The translations under genes were made by a program, and so were the position numbers. A DNA stretch of 64,000 nt, from contig CAVOSX010000001.1 in assembly GCA_963699015.1 (NCBI GenBank), forward strand, positions 186,001 through 250,000, in the 5' to 3' direction. How positions within the stretch are numbered: position 1 is the first letter of the stretch; every line of letters starts with the position of its first letter. Positions 37,908 through 46,815 of this stretch are shown one piece after another. This DNA comes from PALSA-505 sp963699015. Lineage in GTDB: Bacteria; Actinomycetota; Actinomycetes; Streptosporangiales; Streptosporangiaceae. The notes under the pieces were generated by a model. It saw nothing but the letters and a program-made list of their open reading frames with translations, did no database searches and was not told the origin of the DNA.

Positions 37908-39118
37908 GCGTTCTGCCCTCTCCTGCTGGTCAGGCCGAACGCCCGGTCGTAGTCGGCCAGGTCCCGGGTCAGGTCACCGGGCAGCCCGGAGGGCCGGGGC
38001 TGGCGGAACTCCTGGCGCAGCCGCCGTGCCGTCGCGGCGTGCGCGGGGTCGGTCACGGTGGTCCCGCGGGCCCAGACCCGGGCATGGCCGGCGACCGCAT
38101 GCCCGCCGGCGCGGACCCGCACCCGGTCCAGGTCGGCGGTGACGTCAACCAGGCGGCCGATCACGGCCGGGTCGGCGGAGTAGTCGCTGGCATCGAGCCG
38201 GACGTAATAGTCACGTCCGAGCCGCACCCGGTGACACCAGCCCAGCTGCGGCGGGATCGTCGGCAGTGGCAGCATCGCGGCCCGGTCCGCCTCGATCAGA
38301 TCCGCTGGCCGGGCCCGCGGGGTCCGCACCACGCGGTCGTTGGCCCGGTCCAGCCAGCCGGTGAACTGGGCGTTGAAGTCAGCGGGCGAGGCGAACGCCC
38401 GGCCGGGCATGAACGAGGTCTCGAAGTACCCGTTGCGCCGTTCCACGATCCCTTTTGATTCCGGATCGCGCGGCCGCAGCTGCACGATCTGCGTGGCCAG
38501 CGTCCCGGTGAACGCGGCCACCCCATCGGCGAGCCTGCCGCCGCGGCCGATGCCGGTCTCGTTGTCCCAGATCAGCCGCCGCGGCACCCGGCCCAGCTGC
38601 CGGATCAGCGCCCACGACCCCAGCAGCAGGTCCTCGGTCCTGCGGGTCGGGATCATCCGCTCGGCCGTGAACCGCGAGTGCGCTGCGGTGATCACCAGCA
38701 CCGGCAGCAGCGCGGTGCTGCCGTCTTCCAGCGGGATCCGGCCCGGCGGGAACCACAGGTCACACTGCGCCGCATCCCCCGCAGCCCAGGTCAGCCGGTC
38801 CGCCGGATCCAGGCGCCGGTACTGCGGCCGCAGCCGCGCCAGGTTCTCCCGGAACCACGAGATCGACCCGTCCCAGCCGACCCGGTCGGCGATCACCGTC
38901 GCCGGCATCTCCGGAAACTCCGCCAAAAACGCCCGCACCCGCGGCTCGAACGCAGCGAACGACGTACTGACCGGCTTGCGCTCATACCTCGGCGGCGCCG
39001 CGGACGCCACCGCCCGCGCGACCGTTGACCTGCCAATACCCAGCTGCCGGGCCACCTGCCGCTGCGGAACCCCGTCAGCGGCCAGCCGCCGGATCAGCGC
39101 CCAATCTTCCGCTGACAT
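37904..39118 (-). CDS. istA: IstA transposase (second IS21)
   Basis: The preferred start is ATG 39118 (MSAEDWALIRRLAADGVPQR), 404 residues; an earlier ATG at 39148 is possible. The helix-turn-helix is QVARQLGIGRSTVARAV. The DDE core has Asp in AQCDLWFPPG, Asp in IWDNETGIG and Glu in KGIVERRNGYFE. The C-terminal region YVRLDASDYSADPAVIGRLV is the usual beta-barrel. Intact. Confidence 0.92.
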   Translation of the reverse strand: MSAEDWALIRRLAADGVPQRQVARQLGIGRSTVARAVASAAPPRYERKPVSTSFAAFEPRVRAFLAEFPEMPATVIADRVGWDGSISWFRENLARLRPQYRRLDPADRLTWAAGDAAQCDLWFPPGRIPLEDGSTALLPVLVITAAHSRFTAERMIPTRRTEDLLLGSWALIRQLGRVPRRLIWDNETGIGRGGRLADGVAAFTGTLATQIVQLRPRDPESKGIVERRNGYFETSFMPGRAFASPADFNAQFTGWLDRANDRVVRTPRARPADLIEADRAAMLPLPTIPPQLGWCHRVRLGRDYYVRLDASDYSADPAVIGRLVDVTADLDRVRVRAGGHAVAGHARVWARGTTVTDPAHAATARRLRQEFRQPRPSGLPGDLTRDLADYDRAFGLTSRRGQNA

Positions 39119-39190
39119 CACCCAGCCAATCTGCCTGGGCCGCCTCATTTCCGAGCGGCGCTACGGCCTCGTTTTCGAGCGGCGCCGATA

Positions 39191-39345
39191 CTCGAGGAAC
39201 ACGGTGGCCGGTGCCAGGCCCTCAGTCTCGAGATAGGTGTAGAAGCGCTCAATATGCTCGGGAGTGAGCCGGTCGAGGTAGTGCTTACCGAGGCCGGGAA
39301 TGATCCTGTTGCGGACCTTCGTCGCGTAGGTGCTGTCCCGATGAC
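39191..39345 (-). pseudogene. Remnant of a tyrosine-recombinase integrase (core-binding domain)
   Basis: Leftward from about 39345 one frame reads STYATKVRNRIIPGLGKHYL, then DRLTPEHIERFYTYLETEGL and APATV, the SAM-like core-binding domain of phage/ICE integrases. It ends at the IS junction. Catalytic domain and N-terminus are missing. It marks a lost integrated element here. Confidence 0.6.
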
Positions 39346-39680
39346 GGCACCATGGAGTTCATCCAGCGGAAGCCGCTGTCCGACAAGCGAAATTACTCAC
39401 GAGTGTGAGCGCTGGCATCTTGCTCGGCAGACGCGGTTGCCCCAGATACCCGTGGGATGCACCCGGATGAAGTGCTCAGGCCCCCCTCGATCCACGGCAC
39501 AAGCCCGGCATCGATGATCGGCGCGCGCTCAGCCTCGGTATCCAGATGATGCGCCGCACATCGCACCAGGGCCATGGCGGCCACGAGGAAGATGGACCAG
39601 TGTGAACCGGGACGTGCGCGCACCTGCCGAGCGAGCCAGGCTGACACGGCGAGGGTTCTGGCTGGAGTACGCGAGCTTTG
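39346..39680. other. Spacer between integrase remnant and secreted-protein terminator
   Basis: No gene with support; the short ORFs overlap the hairpin and look random. Confidence 0.4.
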
Positions 39681-39721
39681 AATGCGCCGCCACGGCCGGG
39701 GACCGGCCGTGGCGGCGCATT
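39681..39721 (-). terminator. Strong hairpin terminator after the secreted-protein gene
   Basis: A perfect 19-bp stem (AATGCGCCGCCACGGCCGG and its complement) has a three-base GGA loop at 39700-39702. It lies 53 bases past the stop of the gene ending at 39774. Confidence 0.8.
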
Positions 39722-39773
39722 CGCAGTGGCCCGGACTTGCGGTCATTGTGCTCCGCGTATCAGGGCGCTCCGC

Positions 39774-41444
39774 TCAGCAGTTCGGGTTGGCCAGTGGCGA
39801 GCTCGCAAAGTCGAACTGCCCCTTGAAGAACCCGTGCGGCACCAGGTGGGCGTACTGGCGATCTCCGCCGAACCTGTTGCCGTTTCTCATGTTGCCGAAC
39901 TCCCAGACGCACTGCCCGCCGACCTTCGCCTGCGTGTAGTACGGGTAGAAGTGCCCCGGGCCCTTGGGCGGAACCGTGCAGCCCGCAGGAGTGTTCGGCC
40001 CGCAGGTGCCCACCTCGCTTGCAGGAAGGTCGGTCTCGAACTGGATCTTCGAGTACCTGGCCCCGCCCACGGTCGTGGGCTGCTGCTGGAGGAACGTCGA
40101 CGGCCACTTGTTGGGAACCGTCGAGGTCGGCCAGTCGCGGTAGTACGGCGTGCCGTCGAAGTCCAGATCACCGTTTTGCGTGAAGTCGTCCAGGCAGCCG
40201 GTGACCAGGTTCGGCGGCGCCGTCCCGCCATGCGTGTCGCCCTTCTTGTAGCAGAGCGCGTCCGCCACTTCCTGGCTCTTCTTGGTGCCGTCGGGCGGTC
40301 CCGCGTTCTCGTAGGCCCCGTGGCAGGTCGTCCAGGAAGTGTCGGATCCCACGGGGAACGGCCCGGTGACGCGCTTACACGGGATGAAGTGCCCGGTCTC
40401 GTACTGGGTGAGAATGCCGGACAGCAGCACCGACCAGCCGTCCGAGTTCGCCGCCCGGGCGGTGTTGAACAGCGGCTGGAAGTTGAACGGCGTGCCGGCG
40501 CAGGTGACGTAGTTGGTGTTCATGAAGCCGTTGGCGGCCGAGGCCACCATGAACCCGCTCTGCCCGGTGGTCAGGTCACTGATCTCTATCTTGAATGCGC
40601 GCTTCCCGCCGCCGATGTTCGCGTCCCACATGTGGGTCCTTACGACGTCACCGGGGTTCATCATCAGCGTCTTGCTGTTGGGCGTGAACGTCGCCCCGTT
40701 GGAGAGCTGCGGGCCGGGCGGCCCGGCGGGCACGCCGTTTCGCTGGATGAAGGCGAAGTTCACCGGCTCCTCGCAGTTCGGGTTCGGGCCGCTGTGGTCG
40801 GTGGCCTCGAGCGAGTCGATGTTGAGCGCCGCGCACCAGTGCGTGTTGTTGCAGCTCACCGAGTCGCTGAACGGGGCGAAGCCGGGCGGGTAGAACTGCA
40901 TCTCCATGAACGCGGCGCCGCCGCCGGGGAACGTGCCGTGCGGCGCGTTGTTGTCGCTGTTGGGCGTGCACTTGGTCTGCGGGTAGGAGTTCGGGTCGCA
41001 GATGGTCATTCCGAACCATGGCGCCACCGAGAGCTCGAACCAGTGGGTGACGTCGTGACCGGGATGGTTGTTGCCCGGCATCGCCTTCGGGTCGCGGGGG
41101 AGGGTCTCGGTGAAGGTCACGTTGTTGCCGGAGCCGGGCTGGTTGGACAGGAACCGGATGGATGGCTCGTCGTGGCCGATGTAGTGGCCGTTGTCGTAGA
41201 ACCGGGAGTAATGGCCGTTGATGCCACGGATGTCGGTACAGAGCAGCTTGTGAGAAGCCGCCGGCTTCTGGATCTTGCTCCAGCCGTTGCAGTCGAGTTC
41301 GCCCATCGCGCGCGGGCGCACGCCGCCCTGCGCCGCCGGAGCCGCGTTCGCCGTCAGGCCAAACAGCGCCTGGCCGACGAACAGGCTGACGCCCACCGCG
41401 GCTATTAACCACGTTCGCTTGGAGGTACGAGTGTGTCTGGGCAT
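39774..41444 (-). CDS. Large secreted protein of unknown function
   Basis: ATG 41444 follows AAAGGAG and gives 556 residues; the open frame continues upstream to 41894 but without a start signal. The signal peptide is TWLIAAVGVSLFVGQALFGL, with cleavage near ANA-AP. The mature protein is rich in Gly, Asn, Pro and aromatic residues and has at least 14 cysteines (for example ICDPNSYPQTKC, SCNNTHWC, TTCHGAY), suggesting disulfides. Recognisable motifs such as YDNGHYIGHDEPSIRF and WEFGNMRNGNRFGG recur in actinobacterial hypothetical secreted proteins. No enzyme signature was found. Confidence 0.75.
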   Translation of the reverse strand: MPRHTRTSKRTWLIAAVGVSLFVGQALFGLTANAAPAAQGGVRPRAMGELDCNGWSKIQKPAASHKLLCTDIRGINGHYSRFYDNGHYIGHDEPSIRFLSNQPGSGNNVTFTETLPRDPKAMPGNNHPGHDVTHWFELSVAPWFGMTICDPNSYPQTKCTPNSDNNAPHGTFPGGGAAFMEMQFYPPGFAPFSDSVSCNNTHWCAALNIDSLEATDHSGPNPNCEEPVNFAFIQRNGVPAGPPGPQLSNGATFTPNSKTLMMNPGDVVRTHMWDANIGGGKRAFKIEISDLTTGQSGFMVASAANGFMNTNYVTCAGTPFNFQPLFNTARAANSDGWSVLLSGILTQYETGHFIPCKRVTGPFPVGSDTSWTTCHGAYENAGPPDGTKKSQEVADALCYKKGDTHGGTAPPNLVTGCLDDFTQNGDLDFDGTPYYRDWPTSTVPNKWPSTFLQQQPTTVGGARYSKIQFETDLPASEVGTCGPNTPAGCTVPPKGPGHFYPYYTQAKVGGQCVWEFGNMRNGNRFGGDRQYAHLVPHGFFKGQFDFASSPLANPNC

Positions 41445-41709
41445 GGCGCTCCTTTCGTCGGGGACCCCTTCGTGCCCAACGCCAGGGGTCCGCCGGACGC
41501 CCTTCACTGCGGGATCCAAGCACTTATCCGTCGGCCGCACAAGGAGAGCCGATCGGAACTCATTGGCAGAGATGACTGCGCCGCATTCACGCCAACCTGG
41601 GCTTGCGCGGGACTGCCCCGGCTTTAGTTGACTCGGGGGCCGGGGGCAGTCCCCAATGATCACCACGATCCAGGTGCAGTTCCAGCTATCGAGGCCCATA
41701 CTGCTGACT

Positions 41710-42003
41710 ATGGTCATCACCGCGACGGCCGTGCCTCTGTCTGAGGCCAGAGCACGCCTCCCAGAGCTAGCCAGGCAAGTGCGCCAGCAACATGAGCGGA
41801 TCGCCTTGACGCGCAACGGCGAGATCGAGGCTGTCTTGCTTTCGGTCGATGACCTTGACGGCCGGGAGATGACCTTGGAAATCCTCGGTGACACCGAAGG
41901 AGCCGGGCGGATCTCGGAGAGCCTGGCAGCCCTGGGTCACGGTGAACCTGGCGCTGACGTGACCGCTGTCCGCCGGGACTTGGCTCAGCGAGCGGCACGC
42001 TAA
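41710..42003 (+). CDS. Phd/YefM-family antitoxin
   Basis: ATG 41710 gives 97 residues. VPLSEARARLPELARQVRQQ, then HERIALTRNGEIEAVLLSVD is the Phd/YefM N-terminal DNA-binding fold. The C-terminal helix (AGRISESLAALGHGE) would bind a toxin. The usual RelE-type toxin is not next to it; the following gene is an unknown 75-residue protein. Confidence 0.75.
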   Translation: MVITATAVPLSEARARLPELARQVRQQHERIALTRNGEIEAVLLSVDDLDGREMTLEILGDTEGAGRISESLAALGHGEPGADVTAVRRDLAQRAAR

Positions 42004-42024
42004 CCAAGGGGGAGGAGGTACGCG

Positions 42025-42252
42025 ATGTCAGAGCCGGGACTCCGGAAGCCTGCCTCCAAGGGCGCTAACCTGAAGCGGAGCAGGGAAGATGTGCTGCCCG
42101 CAGCGCGACCCCTTCCGCTCGATAACGAAGTGCTCATCGAAGACCTGACCGAGGACGAGGACCGTGATCTGGCTCGGCATTCCCCTCATCGCGCTGATGC
42201 GGTCTTCGCCAACGTCAAGGACCTCCGCCTGCTCACCAAGATCGGCCCGTAG
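42025..42252 (+). CDS. Unknown 75-residue protein coupled to the Phd antitoxin
   Basis: It starts 21 bases after the antitoxin with a strong GGGGGAGGAGG ribosome binding site. The protein has a basic N-terminal third (KPASKGANLKRSREDV), an acidic middle (DNEVLIEDLTEDEDRDLARH) and a short basic end. It lacks RelE, PIN or other toxin signatures I can recognise. Confidence 0.55.
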   Translation: MSEPGLRKPASKGANLKRSREDVLPAARPLPLDNEVLIEDLTEDEDRDLARHSPHRADAVFANVKDLRLLTKIGP

Positions 42253-42333
42253 GTCAAGAACAGGCCTGCGTCGAGCTTGATCATGCCAACGCCCTGAACG
42301 CGGAAGATGAATGACCCCAACTGACGCAGTTTC

Positions 42334-42876
42334 CTACGATTGCTTCCCCAAAGCAGCCTTATAGACGGTACCGAGTGAGTCGATAGGTGCCCATGGGTAG
42401 TGGACCCACCCATTGGTAGTCTCGACATAGAAGTCGGGCTTATAGCTGGTGGCGTTTGGGTGAGGCTTGTAGTGAATGACGGCGGTCCATACCACGGCAG
42501 AGCCGAGTCCGATGAGCGCATCGCGGGCCCACTCAGCAGTTTTCCCGCTATCGTGAACCTCGTCCACAAGCAAGACGACTTGGTCAGCGACGTCGGATCG
42601 GTCGGGCAACTGACCAATCTTGAAATTACTGGCCTGCGTAGGATTTTCTCTGTCGTATTTTGATATACCCAGAGAGATGACCTGATCACCAGACAGTCCC
42701 AGCATCCGCGAGAGGATGTTCACGAGGTAGAGACCTCCGCGTGGAACGCAGGCAATCCGGGTGATGTGCTGACCGCTGGCCAGGCTTCGATCGATGATCA
42801 TGTCGCCCAAAACGGTCGTCTTGAGGAAGACCGATTCCCAGGTCTCCCAGATTGGATCATCAGATGGGTCTGCCAT
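42334..42876 (-). CDS. Phosphoribosyltransferase (Gpt/xanthine type)
   Basis: The 180-residue protein has the PRPP-binding loop VVLLVDEVHDSGKTAEWA and an early substrate loop RIACVPRGGLYLVN. This arrangement fits type I phosphoribosyltransferases of the xanthine-guanine group, which salvage purines. The gene lies in a patch with visibly more A and T than its neighbours and with less biased codons, suggesting transfer. No purine genes are near. Confidence 0.75.
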   Translation of the reverse strand: MADPSDDPIWETWESVFLKTTVLGDMIIDRSLASGQHITRIACVPRGGLYLVNILSRMLGLSGDQVISLGISKYDRENPTQASNFKIGQLPDRSDVADQVVLLVDEVHDSGKTAEWARDALIGLGSAVVWTAVIHYKPHPNATSYKPDFYVETTNGWVHYPWAPIDSLGTVYKAALGKQS

Positions 42877-43049
42877 AAGTGAAGTATACTACGGGGCTGC
42901 ACGCCACAGTAAAACGCCAGTGCCCGCCCCCAATCCGCGAGTTACTCAGGAATTATAGCTTTATTGCATAGCGGGTTCCAAGTTCAAGAAGCCACGGCCG
43001 GGGGCGGAATTATGGCCGTTCAGCCAAATTGGGTACACCTCGTAAGGGG

Positions 43050-44258
43050 TTAGCTGAGCCCCGCCTTGTGCAGTGTCTGGTACACGGATGTGGCAAGCGC
43101 GGCTGTGTGGTCGTTGAGGGTTGCGCTGTTCACGCCGATCGCGATCATGGTGCCGGACCGTGGCACGAAGATGTTCACAACCCGGAAGCCAGTCGTTTCC
43201 CCCTCGTAGTACCACACGGTCCCCAATGTCCTGGACGTCACCTGGCTGATGCCGAGACCATACCCAGCGGGATCGGCCAACGTCGTCGTCCTGATCGGTT
43301 TCCCGGTCGTCGTGGAAACCAGGCTCATCAGCTCGCGCTGCTGCTTCCCCGGCAACTCGCGGCCGGCATAGAGGGCGCGATCCCACTTGGCCATGTCGTG
43401 CAACGAGCTGACGATCCCGCCTGCACCCTGCGCCCATGAGAGCGTATGGTCGCTCTGGTCACGGCCGAGCTGCGATGTCATCTCGGGGAGCGCCGCGACA
43501 GACCAATAGCCGGCCGGCATGCGAGCGGTAATCGCCCGCCTGTAACTAGTCCCGGAATAGAACATGTTCCGCAGACTAAGCGGGATGGCGATTCGCTTGC
43601 GCAGTTGACTGCCGTAGCTATCGCGGGTTGCGCGCTCGATGATCATCTGCGCCAGGATGTAGTCGGTGTTCGAGTAGCTGTAGCCGTGCGTGGGCGGAAG
43701 GCTGAGAGCGTAGGAAACCAAGCGGGAAGCCGAGAACGAGCCGTGGGGCGCCGCCGCAACATCGTGCCAGAATTCCGGCGAGTCGGTGTAGCTCGGGATG
43801 CCGCTGGTCATGTTCAAGAGCCGCTTGATCGTCACGCCCCGCCAAGCAGGGTACTGAGGCAGCCACTTGCCGAGCGTGTCGTTGATCGAGAGCTTGTGCT
43901 CGGCCTCCAGTTGCAGCACCAGCACCGACGTGAATGCCTTGGTGTTACTGCCGATCTGCCAGAGCGCGTAAGGCGAGATCGCGGGTCCGCCGCGGTATCG
44001 GGTGCTCCCGGCAGCCAGGTTGATGCCTGGCCTGCTGACGCGAAAGGTGACCGCCAGCGAGACAGCGGAGATGTGCTCCGCGGCTCGGTAGGCGTTCAAG
44101 TAGTTGTTGAGCTCACTGCGCAGCGAAGCGCGGACCGCGGTCGCGGCGCCGGGGGCCGGGGCGGCGGCGGTGGCGGGCTCCGCCATACCTGGCATAACGG
44201 CGGTCACCAACAGCGCGATGAACGCGGTGCCAGTCAGGAATTTCCGCGCTCTCCCCAT
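43050..44258 (-). CDS. Secreted serine hydrolase (beta-lactamase/DD-peptidase fold)
   Basis: The 402-residue protein has a signal peptide (FLTGTAFIALLVTAVMPGMA). The SxxK motif is QIGSNTKAFTSVL with the nucleophile Ser. The second motif is YSYSNTDYILAQ (YxN). The third motif, usually HxG or KTG, appears as YYEGETTGFRV, an unusual version. The family covers class C beta-lactamase-like carboxypeptidases and esterases; resistance cannot be inferred. Acts outside the membrane. Confidence 0.82.
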   Translation of the reverse strand: MGRARKFLTGTAFIALLVTAVMPGMAEPATAAAPAPGAATAVRASLRSELNNYLNAYRAAEHISAVSLAVTFRVSRPGINLAAGSTRYRGGPAISPYALWQIGSNTKAFTSVLVLQLEAEHKLSINDTLGKWLPQYPAWRGVTIKRLLNMTSGIPSYTDSPEFWHDVAAAPHGSFSASRLVSYALSLPPTHGYSYSNTDYILAQMIIERATRDSYGSQLRKRIAIPLSLRNMFYSGTSYRRAITARMPAGYWSVAALPEMTSQLGRDQSDHTLSWAQGAGGIVSSLHDMAKWDRALYAGRELPGKQQRELMSLVSTTTGKPIRTTTLADPAGYGLGISQVTSRTLGTVWYYEGETTGFRVVNIFVPRSGTMIAIGVNSATLNDHTAALATSVYQTLHKAGLS

Positions 44259-44574
44259 GTCCGGAGTCCACCCTTTCGTCGTAGAGGATTACTGATGCCT
44301 AGATTAGCCCTGCCAGCCGACGCTCCTCCAGGATGACCCGGGTCAGACGTGCACGGGCGCCTTGCAGCGCCATTTACCCTGACACCAGGCGCACACGGTG
44401 ATACTAATATTGCCTTCCTGCAGCATTCCGCGTGCCGCACACATCCCATACCTCCCTCTACGTCTGGACCCATGGTGTGCGTCGGCCTGTCGCGGGTCAA
44501 TGGCTAATGACGCAAGAATCGATGCCGTCGGCGGGAACGCCAGTGAATTGGCCCGGTCTGAGGCAGGCCGTGTG
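44259..44574. other. Intergenic region upstream of the serine hydrolase
   Basis: No supported gene. It probably contains the hydrolase promoter, but I cannot place it. Confidence 0.35.
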
Positions 44575-44694
44575 TTAACCCCAGAAAATGCAGGTTGGGT
44601 CGGCTTCGATCTCGTTCAGCACTTTGCCGACAGGCCCGGGCTCAAGGTCGTCGTAGCGGTGCCAGCGGCCGTTGCGGTCGGCCCGGGAAGGCAT
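44575..44694 (-). pseudogene. Short DUF3024-like remnant
   Basis: A 39-residue frame from ATG 44694 reads MPSRADRNGRWHRYDDLEPG and VGKVLNEIEADPTCIFWG. This matches the C-terminal part of DUF3024 proteins (pattern DR...H.YD...D...L..EID.DP..IFWG). Full members are about 110 residues, so this is a truncated copy. Confidence 0.55.
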
Positions 44695-44785
44695 CGGTGA
44701 TCACCTGTCAACCCTAACCGGGCCGCCCTCAGAACACGGCCTGCGTGCATCTCTGCCGGTGCGGGCACCCGGCCACGCCAGAACC

Positions 44786-45692
44786 TTAGCTGGCCGGCCG
44801 TGGCCGCGATCGCCGCATGAGCGGATCACCCTCTGACGCGAGTTCCCCGGGCGTCCAGGAGGTGAGGATGCGCAAAGCGTCGTGCGACGGGAACCGGGCT
44901 CGGCGGTGAGGACCATGAGGCGCTGCCCCGAGCCGTCGGGGTTGCTCCACATGTCGCAATCAAGGGCCAGGTCGCCGACCAGCCGATGACGGTAGAGCTT
45001 GGTGCCGTGGCTGGAGCTGGTGACGCGATGTTCGGCCCACCAGGTGCGGAACTCGGCGTCCTGGACCGACAGTTCGCCGACGAGCCCGGCGAGCTCGGGG
45101 TCGTCGGGGTCTGCCGCGGCCTCCATGCGCAGCGCGGCAACGGCGTCGCGAGCGTCGTGCTCCCACTCCCGGTGCATCTCCCGGATGACCGAGTCCGTGA
45201 ACAACAGCCGCACGCAGTTCCGGCCCCGGGCCGGAATCAGCGAAAAGTCGGTGTACAAGGCCGCGGCGGCGCAGTTCCACTCCAGGATGTCCAGCCGTTT
45301 GCCGAGCACGATGACGGGGGTGGCGGTGAGCTGGTCGAGCAGGCGCCGCATAGCGGCCGAACGCGCTGCGTGGGCCGCCGCCGGCGCGGCCTGGCGTCGG
45401 CCTTGCCGGCCAGCTCATACAGGTACCTCTGCTGGTCCTCATCCAGGCGCAGCGCACGGGCCAGGGTGGCGAGCACCGTCGCGGACGCGCGGACACGGCC
45501 CTGCTCCAGCCGCGTGTAGTAGTCGACGCTGATCGCCGCGAGCGCAGCGACCTCCTCACGGCGGAGCCCCCCGACCTTGCGACGGGAATCCGTTTCGGGC
45601 AGGCCGAAGTCCAGCGGCGCCAGCCGTGCCCGGCGGGCCTTGAGGAAGTCGCCCAGCTCGCCTGGGCCAGATGCGGACGTCATGCTGTCCAT
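44786..45692 (-). pseudogene. XRE regulator with MmyB-like ligand domain, frameshifted
   Basis: ATG 45692 (or 45683) opens GELGDFLKARRARLAPLDFG, then the helix-turn-helix RREEVAALAAISVDYYTRLE. After DARPRR a shift near 45385 leads to the MmyB-type domain: MRRLLDQLTATPVIVLGKRL, DILEWNCAAAALYTDFS, HRLVGDLALDCDMWSNPDG. A second shift near 44890 gives HDALRILTSWTPGELASEGD and the stop at 44786. Members are about 280-300 residues and often control a divergent gene. It faces the hydrolase across a 48-bp palindrome. Confidence 0.8.
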
Positions 45693-45720
45693 TCTCACGC
45701 CAGCGGCGCGGGATGCGAGA

Positions 45721-45768
45721 AGGCGGGTTCTTTCCCGGGAAAGATCTTTCCCGGGAAAGAACCCGCCT
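45721..45768. promoter_or_regulatory. Perfect 48-bp palindrome, probable operator
   Basis: The 24-base arm beginning AGGCGGGTTCTTTCCCGGG is followed directly by its exact complement. Each arm itself contains the 14-bp palindrome CTTTCCCGGGAAAG. It lies 29 bases upstream of the XRE start and upstream of the divergent hydrolase, so it is the likely binding site for that regulator. It is too compact and symmetric to be chance. Confidence 0.7.
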
Positions 45769-45802
45769 CTTTTCCGAGCCCGGGACCACGCCGAGGGTGG
45801 AG

Positions 45803-46799
45803 ATGAGCCCGGCACCGGACCGGGCAGCCCACCGCACGGGTGCGGCCCTCGCGACAACGAAACGGAGACTCCCGCGGCAAAGACCAACGTCACCTACGAC
45901 AGCGCCGGCATCCCGCTCGCCGGCCACCTCTACATCCCCGACGACAGCCACGCCGGCCCGCGCCCGGCGATCGTCGTCGGCCACACTGGCAGCGGTGTCA
46001 AGGAGCAGGCCTCCGGACTCTACGCGCGGCTCCTGGCGGAAACGGCTTCGTCGCCCTCGCCTACGACTCGGCCTGCCAGGGCGAGAGCGGCGGCGAACCC
46101 CGCGGCCTGGAAGGCCCCGCCCACCGCGTCGAGGACCTCAAGGCCGGCGTCTCCTTCCTCACCACCCGCAGCGACGTCAACCCCGACCGCATCGGCGCCC
46201 TCGGCATCTGCGCCTCCGGCGGCTATGTTCTCTGTGCCACCGCCAGCGATCACCGGATCAAGGCCGTGGGCACGGTCAGCGCGGTTGACATCGCCCGCCA
46301 CTTCCGCAACGGCGCCGACGGCACCCAGGACCCGGCCGTGTTCCAGCACATGCTCGACGCCGCCGCGGCCGCCCGCACCGCCGAGGCCCGCGGCGAGGGG
46401 CCGCAGAGCTTCCAGCTCTTCCCCGACACCGCCGAGCAGGCCCGCGCCCGCGGCGGACAGTACGGCCTGGAGGGCTTCGAGTACTACATCAGCGGCCCCA
46501 CCGCGCACCCGCACTCGGCCAAGTTCCTCACCTGGTCCAGCGTCGACCACATGGCTTTCTTCGAAGCCTTCCGATTCGTGAGCCTGATCGGGCAGCGGCC
46601 CCTGCTGATGATCGTCGGCAACCGCGCCGTCACTGCCTGGATGAGCATCCACGCGTTCCAGAACGCCGCCGGCCCCAAGGAACCGCACTGGATCGACGGC
46701 GCCAGCCACAACGACCTCTACTACAAGAAGCAGTACGTAGACCCCGCCGTCGAAAAGCTCACCGGCTTCTTCACCCAGAACCTCGGCCAAGTGGCCTAG
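45803..46799 (+). pseudogene. Alpha/beta hydrolase (dienelactone-hydrolase-like), frameshifted
   Basis: The fold begins TNVTYDSAGIPLAGHLYIPD and RPAIVVGHTGSGVKEQASGL, shifts near 46040 where GAAAC appears to have lost one A, and continues NGFVALAYDSACQGESGGEP. The nucleophile elbow is GALGICASGGYV with Cys before Ala-Ser; the acid and histidine lie near LLMIVGNRAVT and IDGASHNDLY. The start is uncertain: no start codon lies in frame just before the conserved part, so a second indel may exist near 45860. Probably under control of the divergent XRE regulator. Confidence 0.7.
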
Positions 46800-46815
46800 C
46801 CGGCCTTATCCCTGG

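Larger units (their letters stand above)
37055..39190. mobile_element. Second IS21-family element, with 6-bp target duplication
   Basis: The inverted repeats read TGTCGGCGACGCTCGAAGAT inward from the left and TATCGGCGCCGCTCGAAAAC from the right, with a second sub-repeat in each end. Both flanks are CTCGAG (37049-37054 and 39191-39196), a 6-base target duplication. The 2.1 kb element carries istA and istB, both apparently intact in frame. Confidence 0.85.
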
